From Cytophagaceae bacterium (GTDB lineage: Bacteria; Bacteroidota; Bacteroidia; Cytophagales; Spirosomataceae), in the NCBI GenBank assembly GCA_005791165.1, contig SXXW01000011.1:1-64000 (forward strand): DNA of 64,000 nucleotides. Direction: 5' to 3'. This document shows, one piece after another, positions 35,423 to 44,918 of the stretch. The first letter of the stretch is position 1; each line of letters opens with the position of its first letter. Under the pieces are notes generated by a model, which saw only the letters and a list, made by a program, of their open reading frames with translations, searched no databases and was not told the origin of the DNA. The position numbers and the translations under genes were made by a program.

Positions 35423-35648
35423 CAATTTTCTTGATGGACCAGACGTAGAGCACCTCCACTTTCTGTCTAGCCCAAGGCGTTTTTCTCAAAAAGGATAGAC
35501 TTGATTTAATGCTAGGCTCGAACGAAAAACAATTAATTCGAATCTTTTTTGACATTTCATCCCAACCGTATAGCGCGACTAAATCTGTTAAAATCATTTC
35601 GAGTGTTTTCCCATGTAAAGGATCGTTCGATTTTTCTTCCATCTTCAA
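35352..35648 (-). CDS. VF530-family DNA-binding protein
   Basis: 98 residues. Residues about 7-70 match VF530/DUF2132 closely: NDPLHGKTLEMILTDLV, the YGW turn, INCFSFEPSIKSSLSFL and RKTPWARQKVE. The family is a small helical double-stranded DNA-binding fold. The 23 residues after the domain lie within the overlap with the transporter gene, are rich in Pro and Ser, and look like read-through of antisense sequence rather than conserved protein. It starts only two bases downstream of the DUF3472 gene's stop on the same strand, so the two could be cotranscribed. Confidence 0.8.
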   Translation of the reverse strand: MKMEEKSNDPLHGKTLEMILTDLVALYGWDEMSKKIRINCFSFEPSIKSSLSFLRKTPWARQKVEVLYVWSIKKIAKMKLDAGAHSPATQIPPPSKTS

Positions 35649-35650
35649 AA

Positions 35651-36961
35651 TTAAGGTAATTTATTGAAATCAATGGTCGGCTTTTTATTTGCCGTGGCCC
35701 GTTGAAAAATTTGATTTAAAAAAGCAATTCCGTTAAAGAACCCTCCATTCTGCAAGTAAAAATGACCGGATTTTTCGCCCCCCTCATAATCTTTTCTATA
35801 GCCTCTTTTGGCAATGTCATCCCCCGTGAATTTTGCTTCGGTCAACTCAAACCATGCACCACTTGAATCACAAACCCATTGATTTGCGTAGGTCGCCTGT
35901 CTCAAAATATGCCCAAAATTGGGATTGAAATTCTCCACAAATGAATGTGGTCTTTTATACCAAGTATCTGTTTTTGGGCGACCAAATGAGGCGATGAGCT
36001 TCCAATCCGGTGAACCAGATTCTTTGAAATAGGCGGTATAATTCGTGGAGCCAGAACCATCCGGCTCGACCGAATTTAAAAATTGATACGTCTTTCCCGC
36101 CTCCCATTTATATCTCAAATAGCTTTGTCCTCCGGAACCCTCATTTCCAAATTCACCGGTATAAACTCCTTCGCCCTTTTTTAACAATTTAATTTTTTGA
36201 TCCTTAGGGATAGCAGCAGGATTATCTGTTTTAAATGGGCTCCAAACAGAAAACAAAATGCGCCTCTCATTTTCGGAGTTTACTTGAAAACCGAAGTAAC
36301 CCTCCGCAAATCCATTGGCCATAAAATAGGAACCTATGGGATCTAGGCCCACAGGAATAGTCACTTCATTATAAAACCATTTGACATTTTTCTCCATCGG
36401 CACGGTATAACTCAAATGTACGGAAGGGCCTCTTCGGCCCCAGTAAAATCGATTATCTATATTGTCTTTAACGAAGCTAAATTCGCCAGGCTCATGTGTC
36501 AGGATGATTAAAGAGCTTATGGCTGCAAAATTATTTGTTTCTTTAGAAATGCCCTCCAAAACTAGTTTTTGATAGCCCGCAGTCAAAACGAAATTCCCAA
36601 TAAATACAGGATTCTTTTGAAATTTAGTCAGTTGGACTACTTGAGATTGCCCCCCTAAAGCACATTTGATTTTACTCGAAAACTCCCCGGGCAATAGCGC
36701 AATATATAATGCACAGGTTCTCGTTTTTTCATTTTTAAAATAAATGTTAAAGGCACTTTTTTCAGAAGACCAAGTCGTAATTCCATTCTCACTGACGGCA
36801 TCATTGGGGACACCTTTGGGTTCAATAAACGTATTGCCTCCTAGGGGAATGGTCGTGGTATCTAATATGATCGACTTTGTTTGTGGGGCATCATTCAGTT
36901 CGCAGGCGGTGGCCGAGATTGAAAAGATCAAACACAGGAGTAGTAAAATATTCTTGTTCAT
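35651..36961 (-). CDS. DUF5077/DUF3472 exported protein
   Basis: 436 residues with a lipoprotein-type signal (ISATAC, Cys at 20). Residues about 35-160 fit the DUF5077 domain often found N-terminal to DUF3472. Residues about 170-430 fit DUF3472: FYWGRRGPSVHLSY, GSYFMANGFAEGYFGFQVNSENERRILFS, FGNEGSGGQSY and a C-terminal GFFNGIAF. The family is secreted and of unknown function, probably a jelly-roll glycan-binding or hydrolytic protein. It diverges from the membrane-protein gene at 37073. Confidence 0.75.
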   Translation of the reverse strand: MNKNILLLLCLIFSISATACELNDAPQTKSIILDTTTIPLGGNTFIEPKGVPNDAVSENGITTWSSEKSAFNIYFKNEKTRTCALYIALLPGEFSSKIKCALGGQSQVVQLTKFQKNPVFIGNFVLTAGYQKLVLEGISKETNNFAAISSLIILTHEPGEFSFVKDNIDNRFYWGRRGPSVHLSYTVPMEKNVKWFYNEVTIPVGLDPIGSYFMANGFAEGYFGFQVNSENERRILFSVWSPFKTDNPAAIPKDQKIKLLKKGEGVYTGEFGNEGSGGQSYLRYKWEAGKTYQFLNSVEPDGSGSTNYTAYFKESGSPDWKLIASFGRPKTDTWYKRPHSFVENFNPNFGHILRQATYANQWVCDSSGAWFELTEAKFTGDDIAKRGYRKDYEGGEKSGHFYLQNGGFFNGIAFLNQIFQRATANKKPTIDFNKLP

Positions 36962-37072
36962 AGGTCAATTATTATCCAAAAGTATCCATTTTTATTTTTT
37001 AATCATTGAAAATAGACAAATTGCGCTACCCGTAAAAATTTGCTATGTTTACGAGACAAACCTGTTAACTCA

Positions 37073-38371
37073 ATGAAATCAAAGCAATTATATTTAAGTA
37101 TGCTGGTCGTAGCGATGTCGCTAGGGACTGCTTGGGCTATTCGAGGCCAATTTGGCCACGAACATGGTGCAGCCTGGGCTGGCGGGATTGGATCTCTAGC
37201 CACTCTTTTAGTTGTGAAAAGAAAAGATTGGTTAGCAAAATCTTTTTCAGTGGTCTTGGCAGGGGCGTTAGGATGGGGCTTGGGTGGCATGATGAGCTAT
37301 GGAATGGTGGTAGGCTATGGCCGTGGAAGTGACTGGCCCAATGTATTTTATGGCTTAACCATGTTATTTGTGATCGGTGGTTTATATGGTTTTTTAGGGG
37401 GTGGGCTATTCGGATTAGGCCTTTCCAATACGATAAAAAAGCCGGTTAAATGGCCAAAATTGATCTTAGAAATGACCGCCGGTGGAATCATTTTTTATTT
37501 CTTTCTTGTTGAACAATTTGGTTTTAACATGACGCCTCCGCGCTCAGAGGTATGGGCGGTTTGTCTGGGTATGGCGGTTGCGTTAACTTGGAATATGATT
37601 CGGGGAAAAAAGAAGTCGGCTCTTCGGGTCGCCATTTTTTCAGGTTTAGGGGGTGGTTTTGGCTTTGCATTCGGCAACTTTCTCCAAGTATTAGGCCAAA
37701 CCACTGAAATTCATTTTAACTTTTGGAATGTCATGGAGTATTCCTTAGGGTTCTTTGGCGGTCTTGGCTTAGCCTATGGAACGTTGACTAGTGATTGGGG
37801 AAAAGAAAAAGCGGCGCCAACGAAAAACCAGGTATTCCAATTGATCATGTTGGTACTCGTAATTCCTGTCATTATGTGGCAACAAAATTTTGAGTGGGAG
37901 CGAATCCAATCCACGTTTGTCAAATTATTGCCGACAGATGATTATGCCTTTTACGATGGGGTCATATGGGGATCCGTGGTATTAATTGTTGGCGCAGGCG
38001 CTTATTGGATCCTTAGATTTAAGAAATTTGAAACCTTAGATTATACAGAGGTTAAGACCTTTTTCTTTGGGCATTGGGCCTTATATATCGCTTTAAGTTT
38101 CTTGATTACGGGAGCATTTATTAGCACCTATCGTGTCGAGCAGTACTTATACATCGTTAATTTTGTGGTCATCTTTTTTCTCATAGATCGCACAGAACCT
38201 GAAATAATTCCTCGTTCATTAAAGCTTTTTGCGGGACTTAAAAACGCGGCTATTGTTCTCGTTTTCATCGGCATTCTTGCGGCCATCGCCGTAAGTTCTC
38301 ATGGAGAAATTAAAGGGGCAAAAAAGAGATTTGGGGCAGAACCAGCGGTAGCCGATACGTTGAAAAAATGA
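37073..38371 (+). CDS. Multi-pass membrane protein of unknown function
   Basis: 432 residues from ATG 37073 (MKSKQLYLSMLVV); the frame opens earlier but the extra 11 residues are hydrophilic and lie in the promoter region. About 11 hydrophobic segments are visible, many glycine-rich (GWGLGGMMSYGM, GFLGGGLFGLGL, GLGGGFGFAFGN). An early motif AIRGQFGHEHGAAWAGG is striking and likely functional. I do not recognise a characterised family. Its stop overlaps the SGNH hydrolase start, and a polysaccharide deacetylase gene follows, so a role in moving or modifying a glycan is possible. Confidence 0.7.
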   Translation: MKSKQLYLSMLVVAMSLGTAWAIRGQFGHEHGAAWAGGIGSLATLLVVKRKDWLAKSFSVVLAGALGWGLGGMMSYGMVVGYGRGSDWPNVFYGLTMLFVIGGLYGFLGGGLFGLGLSNTIKKPVKWPKLILEMTAGGIIFYFFLVEQFGFNMTPPRSEVWAVCLGMAVALTWNMIRGKKKSALRVAIFSGLGGGFGFAFGNFLQVLGQTTEIHFNFWNVMEYSLGFFGGLGLAYGTLTSDWGKEKAAPTKNQVFQLIMLVLVIPVIMWQQNFEWERIQSTFVKLLPTDDYAFYDGVIWGSVVLIVGAGAYWILRFKKFETLDYTEVKTFFFGHWALYIALSFLITGAFISTYRVEQYLYIVNFVVIFFLIDRTEPEIIPRSLKLFAGLKNAAIVLVFIGILAAIAVSSHGEIKGAKKRFGAEPAVADTLKK

Positions 38372-39282
38372 TGAAAAAGCGCTTAATTCTAGCCTTTTTA
38401 TTATTAATTGGCTTTTCTGGGCAAGCACAAATTTTCCCTGGAAATCCCAAGCGGGTACTTTTTATTGGAAATAGCATCACCTATGCGGGGAGGTATGTGC
38501 AGATTATTGAGGCATACCAACGAGCCAAATTTCCGAATCAAGAAATTGACATTTACAATGTGGGTTTGCCCAGTGAAACGGTATCAGGCTTGTCGGAAGA
38601 CGGACATGCCAGCGGGCGTTTTCCCAGGCCTGATTTACATGAGCGATTGGCCCGAGTATTGGAACAAATAAAGCCCGACTTAGTATTCGCGACGTATGGA
38701 ATGAATGATGGAATTTATCTTCCTTTGGATGCAGCAAGATTTCTAAAATTCAAAGAGGGAATTATTTGGATGCACGACCAAGTAGTATTTTCTGGCGCCA
38801 AAATTATTCACATAACTCCTTCTTTGTATGAAGAAAAAGCGAATGAAAACAGTGGATATGGAAAGGTGTTAGATGAATATTCACATTGGCTGACCCAGCA
38901 AAAAAATTTGCAAGTCATAGACACCCATAGTGCGCTTCAAAAATACCTAAATACCGAGTTAAAAAAGGATGCTAATTCTCGAATCTCTAAAGATGGCGTT
39001 CATCCTGGTGACCAAGGGCACTGGATTATGGCCAAAGAAATTTTAAGGCATTTGGGCGCGAAAAAAATCGGTCGAATGAATTCTGTTGAGGAACTGCTTG
39101 AACCCGTGAAAGACCCCAAGGCATTCTTTGACCTAGTGGTGGAGCGCCATAACATCTTAAAAGATTCCTGGCTAACCCAAACAGGTCACAAAAGACCCGA
39201 AATGAAAAAGGGATTGCCTCTAATAGAAGCTAATGTAAAAGCGGCTGAGTTGATGAAAAAAATAAAAGAATTTACTCCTTAA
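38368..39282 (+). CDS. SGNH/GDSL-family esterase, exported
   Basis: 304 residues with a signal peptide (about 1-20, GFSGQAQ). The SGNH blocks are present: FIGNSITYAG (block I Ser in GNSIT), VGLPSETVSG with block II Gly, YGMNDG (block III Asn) and DGVHPGDQGH (block V Asp and His). Such enzymes remove acetyl or other acyl groups from carbohydrates. Its start overlaps the previous membrane-protein stop by four bases; ATG at 38371 is an alternative. A NodB-type deacetylase follows after ten bases. Confidence 0.86.
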   Translation: MMKKRLILAFLLLIGFSGQAQIFPGNPKRVLFIGNSITYAGRYVQIIEAYQRAKFPNQEIDIYNVGLPSETVSGLSEDGHASGRFPRPDLHERLARVLEQIKPDLVFATYGMNDGIYLPLDAARFLKFKEGIIWMHDQVVFSGAKIIHITPSLYEEKANENSGYGKVLDEYSHWLTQQKNLQVIDTHSALQKYLNTELKKDANSRISKDGVHPGDQGHWIMAKEILRHLGAKKIGRMNSVEELLEPVKDPKAFFDLVVERHNILKDSWLTQTGHKRPEMKKGLPLIEANVKAAELMKKIKEFTP

Positions 39283-39292
39283 ATAAAGCCAA

Positions 39293-40084
39293 ATGAAAAA
39301 TTTATTGATCAGTGTCATCACAGGATTTATCATGATAAACGCCCAAATTTCGTTGAGCGCTCAAAATCAATTGACTTGGCCAAAAGGCAAAAAGATGGCA
39401 TTGAGCCTGACTTTTGATGATGGCCGAGGGAGTCAGGTGAATGGGGGCACCGCGCTTTTAGATAAATATGGAGTTAAGGCCACTTTATATGTTATGCCGA
39501 ATGCGATAGAAAAAAACGTAGCGCTTTGGAAAAAAGCGGCGGAGAATGGCCATGAAATAGGGAATCATTCGAGCTTACATCCGTGCTCAGGAAATTTCGC
39601 TTGGTCTAGAAATAGGGCATTAGAAGAGTATACCTTGGAAAAGATGCAAAAAGAATTAGTCGAGTCTAATGAACAATTGCATCAAATGATTGGGATAAAA
39701 CCGGAGTCTTTTGCCTACCCGTGTGGTCAGAAGTTTGTTGGCAACAATGAAAAAACGCAAAGTTATGTGCCTCTCGTTTACCAAATATTTAGCTCGGGGC
39801 GTGGCTGGCGCGATGAAGCGCCTAATGATCCCGCGTATTTAAATATGGCCCAATTGACCGGAGTCGAAATGGATGGAAAGAATTTCGACGAGATATTGCC
39901 GATGATCAAAGATGCGAGCGATAAGGGGTATTGGCTCATTTTAGGTGGACATGAAATGGGCAAGGGTGGGAATCAAACGACGAGATTAAGCATGTTGGAA
40001 GATCTGATACGTTATGCACAAGATCCCCAACATGGTATTTGGATAGCTCCGGTTAGGGAGGTCACAAAATATTTAAAACAGTAA
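39293..40084 (+). CDS. NodB-like polysaccharide deacetylase, exported
   Basis: 263 residues with a signal peptide (about 1-23). The NodB motifs are LTFDDGRGSQ (first metal Asp), EIGNHSSLHP (metal His pair), and FAYPCGQ further on. It should remove N- or O-acetyl groups from a polysaccharide in the periplasm. It is the last gene of the membrane protein / SGNH / deacetylase operon and meets the convergent metallophosphoesterase gene with no gap. Confidence 0.87.
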   Translation: MKNLLISVITGFIMINAQISLSAQNQLTWPKGKKMALSLTFDDGRGSQVNGGTALLDKYGVKATLYVMPNAIEKNVALWKKAAENGHEIGNHSSLHPCSGNFAWSRNRALEEYTLEKMQKELVESNEQLHQMIGIKPESFAYPCGQKFVGNNEKTQSYVPLVYQIFSSGRGWRDEAPNDPAYLNMAQLTGVEMDGKNFDEILPMIKDASDKGYWLILGGHEMGKGGNQTTRLSMLEDLIRYAQDPQHGIWIAPVREVTKYLKQ

Positions 40085-41371
40085 TTATTTTTTCTCAATC
40101 GAGAACATGTCCCTAACTACCCCGTCGGCACAAATCCATTGTGCATTTAATTTTTTGTTCACCACATCGATCAGCATAGAACCACCCTCAGTAACGTTCG
40201 AGTAAACGGAAGACTTTAAAGGATAGTCTTTTTGCTTGCCGCCTAATTGGCCCCCAGAACCATTGACAATATAAATAGTGCCTTGGCTTTCCCCTTTATT
40301 GATCACGTAGGTATTGGGTGCAACTTCATTCGCTTTTTTGTGAACGGCAGCGTCATAGGTGGCGCTTTTCCCCGTATGTCCAACCATCGGATGGTTTCTT
40401 TCGTAGCCGTGGCTGTGGCCACAAATCACTAAATCTACTTTATATTTCTCTAAGATCGGGGTGATATTTTCCCGGACTTTATACATCCAAATTTCGGTAT
40501 CTGAGTCATGAGACGCTTTTGAGTAAGGTGGTTTATGCCAATACACAATCGTCCAAGGCAATTTATTCGCTTCTAAATCTTTTTTCAACCAAGTCGCTTG
40601 TTTGCCATTTTCATTGTATAAATAACTACTGTCTGGCTCCATCGCTTCGCTGTCCAAAGAAATTAAATGCACATTTCCGTAGTTGAATGAATAAAATGAT
40701 TCTGTTCCGGAAGGCAAGCCTCCATTTTCGCCTTTGGTGGGCATGGTAAATATTTTAAAATAAGGAGGTATAGAAGGATCATGTTTTCCCGCATAATCAT
40801 GGTTGCCCGGAGATGGCCAAACAGGAAGATTTTTAAAGAAAGTATCTTGGTAAACTCTGAATACATGATTTTGGTATTCCTCTTCTTTCCCGTTTGAATA
40901 GGCATTATCTCCCATCCAAATCCATGCATCTGGTTTATGTGTTTTTGTAGCATTAAACATCGCATCACGCACACCTGCTTGGTTTTTAGAGCTATTTCCA
41001 AAATCCCCTAGGGCCCAAATTCGCACCGGCTTTGTGGATCCAGCTTTAGGTACCGTATTAAAATAATGGGTTTCGTCACCGCCCACTTTAGTTCCTGCGG
41101 AAATGATCGCGTAATAGTATTTTTTTCCGGGGCTTAAGTTTTTGATTTCGACTTCATGCTCGGTAAGCAAGTTGGCATCTGTGATCGATTTATTTAATTG
41201 GCCTGGACTATTGCCATAAATTACTTGGCTATTGGCCGCGATATCTGTGCGCCAACGAACCACCCCCGAAGTGGGAGTGAAGTTTTGCAAGTACGGTCCG
41301 CGAATGACTTTGATGTCTTGCGCGCGGCAAAAAAAGGTAAGGAGAAGGAATAAGAGCGTAAAATGTTTCAT
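40085..41371 (-). CDS. Purple-acid-phosphatase-like metallophosphoesterase
   Basis: 428 residues from ATG 41371; the frame opens at 41422 but the family-like signal peptide (MKHFTLLFLLLTFFCRAQ) starts here. Residues about 20-108 form a fibronectin-like domain. The calcineurin-type site follows: GDFGN (D123), GDNAYS (D155), GNHDYAGKHD (N190, H191), then ICGHSHGYER. This is the usual two-domain layout of purple acid phosphatases. It should hydrolyse phosphate esters in the periplasm. Confidence 0.87.
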   Translation of the reverse strand: MKHFTLLFLLLTFFCRAQDIKVIRGPYLQNFTPTSGVVRWRTDIAANSQVIYGNSPGQLNKSITDANLLTEHEVEIKNLSPGKKYYYAIISAGTKVGGDETHYFNTVPKAGSTKPVRIWALGDFGNSSKNQAGVRDAMFNATKTHKPDAWIWMGDNAYSNGKEEEYQNHVFRVYQDTFFKNLPVWPSPGNHDYAGKHDPSIPPYFKIFTMPTKGENGGLPSGTESFYSFNYGNVHLISLDSEAMEPDSSYLYNENGKQATWLKKDLEANKLPWTIVYWHKPPYSKASHDSDTEIWMYKVRENITPILEKYKVDLVICGHSHGYERNHPMVGHTGKSATYDAAVHKKANEVAPNTYVINKGESQGTIYIVNGSGGQLGGKQKDYPLKSSVYSNVTEGGSMLIDVVNKKLNAQWICADGVVRDMFSIEKK

Positions 41372-41449
41372 GTTAAAAGGAGTAAATGGGGTATTTAAAT
41401 TAGGTGGGTCAAATTTACACAACTATTTTTTAGTTTATTTTTTTTCAAA

Positions 41450-42319
41450 TTAACTTACGATAAATTCTTTTGAATATTGTAAGGGAGTTTTGCCCGTAAT
41501 CTTTTTAAATGCATTATTGAAATTTGGGAAATTATTGAATCCGGCCTCATAGCACACTTGGGTTACTTGGAATTGATTTTCCTTTATTAATTTACAGGCA
41601 TACTCAACACGGATTTCGTTTAAGAAATGGGAAAAGTGTTTCCGAGTTCTATTTTTGAAATACCGACAAAATGAATTGGAACTTAGGTTGGCCACCTCGG
41701 CAATTTCCTCAATCGTTATTTTGCGTTTAAAATGTTTGGCAGAAAAATTATAGATCGAATTTAATCGGGCCGTTTCTTTATCGCTCGGATTATGCTCTAA
41801 AATCCGGGTTGCCAACATGTCTATTTCTGGACTTTGAGAGAGGGAATCTAATAATTTAAGAAGCTCAAGAATAAGGTTGCTTTTTGTGTCTTCGAGCATA
41901 TGAAGCATTTGCTTGACAATAGCGGTTTTGGTTTTACCCGTAATTCGCAAGCCAAGTTTTGATTTTTCAAGCAGCTGTTTGACATATCTATTTTCAACAA
42001 GTTCGAAAAAAGCGGGTCCAAAAATAGCTGGATCAAAATGGATCACAACTGCGGATACTCCTAAATCGGGATTGCCTTGAAAATAGATATTATCACTTCT
42101 CAAATAATGAGGACAATTTGACCCGATTAAAAGTAGGTCGCCATCCTGAAAACGTTGGATACTGTCGCCCACAAACTGAGTGCCTGTTCCTTTATCAATA
42201 AATAATAGTTCTATTTCAGGATGTTAATGATATTGATTGTAAAAATAACTAACATTGTCTCTTCGAATGCTGAAAGAGCGAAGTGACTGAGGGGAAACTT
42301 TTAATAGGTGAGCCTTCAT
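41450..42319 (-). pseudogene. AraC-family regulator interrupted by one nonsense codon
   Basis: From ATG 42319 the frame encodes a typical N-terminal cupin (MKAHLLKVSPQSLRSF...NQYH) and continues past a TAA at 42224-42226 into HPEIELLFIDKGTGTQFVGD, and on to a complete C-terminal AraC double helix-turn-helix (NLSSNSFCRYFKNRTRKHFSHF, GFNNFPNFNNAFKKITGKTPLQYS). Homologous cupins read YHYHPEIEL, so codon 32 should be Tyr (TAT/TAC) and a single T or C to A change created the stop. A 240-codon frame starts at GTG 42172 without the first strands. It may be a true pseudogene, read through, or a sequencing error. It diverges from the ceramidase cluster. Confidence 0.85.
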
Positions 42320-42485
42320 AAATTCAATTATTCCACGGAATTTGACAGTGTTTTTTTACTTATTTGAATATTTATGCCAAAATAATTTATTTACTTGAAT
42401 TTTCCATTTAATTATGGCGTTATTTATGAACCATGGCTTTTAATAGGCACGAGTAAGCCTTACTAATTAGAATTTTTATTAAATT

Positions 42486-42519
42486 AACCACAGGTATTTT
42501 TACCTGTGGTTTTTTTTTC
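42486..42519 (+). terminator. Hairpin with T run directly before the ceramidase cluster
   Basis: AACCACAGGTA, loop TTTT, TACCTGTGGTT followed by eight or nine T: a strong rho-independent terminator shape, ending about five bases before the ATG at 42525. No gene on this strand precedes it closely, so it may be a leader attenuator or the end of an unseen small RNA. Confidence 0.6.
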
Positions 42520-42524
42520 TCTTA

Positions 42525-43820
42525 ATGTTTCAATTTATGATGCATCGCTTCATTTGTATTGGCTTATTACTAGTGACTTGCTTGACGACCCAAGCACAAA
42601 ATATCCGTGTGGGTGCCGCCGTTCGCATCATCACTCCAGATCCCCTTTTGCCCGTGTCGGGTGGAATAGGTGTACCACATCCAGTGAAGGAAAAGCGGGG
42701 TGATTTGTTTGCCCGAGCGATGGTCTTTGAACAAGGAAATACACGTTTTGCCATCGTCAATGTCGACAATTTAGGTTGGACTTCTATCTTAGGAAACCGT
42801 TCTCGTGCCCTGATTAAAGGCATCGCCCCTGAAAATATTTTGATTGGTGCCACACATACGCACAGTGCACCAGATGCCTACGGATTTCCAGATATGTCGG
42901 GGAAGTCTTATGCGGATCTAACATATTTGGATTGGTGTGTGAAGCAAATTGCCGATGCGGTGAATGAGGCATCTGCTAATCTCCAACCGGCGTCTTTAAA
43001 AGTTGCGATGGACGAAGCGAAAGGAAAAATAGCCTATAACTATTATGCTCCTGCACTTTATGATTCTCGTTGCGGTGTTATTCAAGCCATTGCTAATGCA
43101 GGTCCTCGTACCGGAAAACCGATTGCGACTTTAGTTAATTATGCCGTTCATCCAGAGGTCTTAGGAAATAGTCGAGGAATTTTGAGCCCTGATATGATTG
43201 GGCCCTTATACCAAAAAATTGAATCAACCATCGGCGGAGTGGCCTTATTTATGAATGGCGCTCAGGGTGGAATGGTTACTGCTGATACCCGATTGGAATA
43301 TGGGAAGGAAGGCGATGGGCAAAAAGAAGCCAATACTTGGGAAGAATGCATTCGAATCGGAGAGCTTTTAGCGGGCGAAGCCATGCGCATTGTAGCCGCC
43401 GCTCCCGTACTGGTTAACCCAGCACTTTATTGCACCTCAAGAAATATAGAATTCCCCATCGACTCTGAAATCATGCGGTATATTTTGAAAAAATCTCCCT
43501 TGAAATATGAGGGAGGCAAAGAGAATTATGTCACTACTCAGCTCAATCTTTTGAATATTGGGCCCGCACAAATCTTAACCGTTCCTGGCGAGGCTTTACC
43601 TAATGTGGGTTATTATATGAAAAGAAACATGAATACCAAAATGCCATTTTTATTTGGGCTGACCAATGACGCCTTTGGGTATATGTTGGCCAAAGTAGAT
43701 TTCAATTCCTTCAAACGATATGAATATGTCTCGCGCACTTCCTTAGGTGAAATGACCGCCGAAATTTACATGGAACAAGCCCTTAAATTAGTCAAAGAAA
43801 GTCCCAAACCACAGAATTAA
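42525..43820 (+). CDS. Neutral ceramidase-like exported hydrolase
   Basis: 431 residues with a signal peptide (about 1-25, TTQAQ); ATG 42537 is an alternative start. The N-terminal part fits the neutral/alkaline non-lysosomal ceramidase domain: VGAAVRIITPDPLLPVSGG, GDLFARAMVFEQG, ATHTHSAPDAYG, FMNGAQGG and the later TVPGEALPNVGYYMK. Family members cleave the amide bond of ceramides, but the bacterial shorter forms beside glycan genes may act on other amides or esters. First gene of a seven-gene rightward cluster whose genes lie 1-71 bases apart. Confidence 0.8.
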   Translation: MFQFMMHRFICIGLLLVTCLTTQAQNIRVGAAVRIITPDPLLPVSGGIGVPHPVKEKRGDLFARAMVFEQGNTRFAIVNVDNLGWTSILGNRSRALIKGIAPENILIGATHTHSAPDAYGFPDMSGKSYADLTYLDWCVKQIADAVNEASANLQPASLKVAMDEAKGKIAYNYYAPALYDSRCGVIQAIANAGPRTGKPIATLVNYAVHPEVLGNSRGILSPDMIGPLYQKIESTIGGVALFMNGAQGGMVTADTRLEYGKEGDGQKEANTWEECIRIGELLAGEAMRIVAAAPVLVNPALYCTSRNIEFPIDSEIMRYILKKSPLKYEGGKENYVTTQLNLLNIGPAQILTVPGEALPNVGYYMKRNMNTKMPFLFGLTNDAFGYMLAKVDFNSFKRYEYVSRTSLGEMTAEIYMEQALKLVKESPKPQN

Positions 43821-43846
43821 AACAAATCGCTAAACCTATTTAAAAC

Positions 43847-44917
43847 ATGAATCATCGCTTTAATGTATTGGCCATTTTTTGCCTCCTAAGTTTCCAAATA
43901 TTCTCCCAAAGCGAGAAAACCTATGCCGAAAGATTAGGATTTCCAAAAGGGAAAAAGGTATTAATTTTCCACGTGGATGATTGTGGCATGTCTTATTCTT
44001 CGAATCAAGGCGCCTATAAATCGATGGAACAGGGTGTAGCTACTTCTTGTAGCATCATGATGCCTTGCCCATGGGCTGCTAGCTTTATCCATTATTTGCA
44101 GAAAAATAATCCCAAAGCAGATGCTGGATTACACCTGACGTTAACTTCGGAATGGAAGGATTATCGCTGGCCTGCGCTGGCTGGGTTCCAACAAGTTCCC
44201 GGATTAAGCGATGGAGATGGTTGCTTATACCATAGCGTGGAGCAGGTGATTAAAAATGCAAGCCCCGATGAAGTGGAAAGAGAAATTAGAGCGCAAATAG
44301 AACGTGCCAAACGTTTAGGTTGGGACCCTTCACATTTAGACTCTCACATGGGAACCCTATTTGCCTATCCTCCATTTTTGGAGCGCTACGTGAAAGTGGG
44401 CATTGAATTAGGAATCCCAGTGATGTTTCCTGGGGGCAACAATAAAATGATGATTGAGTCCATGAACTTGCCTCTTATTAAGAAAATGAAAGCGGAAGGA
44501 ACTTGGAAAGAGGGAACAAAACTAGAAGCTAAACGCTATGGCCTGACCGACTTATTTGGCGAAGCTAGTAAAATGGGGGAGAGACTTTGGAATGCAGGGC
44601 TTCCTGTATTGGATGATTTACATACGTTTAGTGGTGATTGGAAGCCAGCTGGAAATCCTACAGCGGAAGAATGGGGAAAATACAAGGCCCAACAATGGAT
44701 TGAAACGATCAAAAATATGAATCCAGGGGTAGCCATGATGATTGTTCATAGCAGTGATATTACGGAAGAATTTAAATATGTTTCGGGTTCAGGGGGTTCT
44801 CGTTTGGCCGATATGAATTCTATGATGAATCCTGATTTAAGAGCATATATTGAAAAAGAAGGGGTCATTTTGACGACTTTCCGAGAGTTATTGGAACGCC
44901 GCAAAAAACTTAAATAA
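43847..44917 (+). CDS. ChbG/HpnK (YdjC)-family deacetylase, exported
   Basis: 356 residues with a signal peptide (about 1-20). The YdjC-like carbohydrate deacetylase motifs are FHVDDCGMSYSSN near the N-terminus, ADAGLHLTLTSEW (metal His) and DPSHLDSHMGTLF (further His). Family members deacetylate chitooligosaccharides in the cytoplasm or a terpenoid lipid; export here is unusual and points to an extracytoplasmic substrate. Position directly after the ceramidase-like gene suggests removal of an acyl or acetyl group from an amino sugar or sphingolipid-like glycan. Confidence 0.84.
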   Translation: MNHRFNVLAIFCLLSFQIFSQSEKTYAERLGFPKGKKVLIFHVDDCGMSYSSNQGAYKSMEQGVATSCSIMMPCPWAASFIHYLQKNNPKADAGLHLTLTSEWKDYRWPALAGFQQVPGLSDGDGCLYHSVEQVIKNASPDEVEREIRAQIERAKRLGWDPSHLDSHMGTLFAYPPFLERYVKVGIELGIPVMFPGGNNKMMIESMNLPLIKKMKAEGTWKEGTKLEAKRYGLTDLFGEASKMGERLWNAGLPVLDDLHTFSGDWKPAGNPTAEEWGKYKAQQWIETIKNMNPGVAMMIVHSSDITEEFKYVSGSGGSRLADMNSMMNPDLRAYIEKEGVILTTFRELLERRKKLK

Positions 44918-44918
44918 G

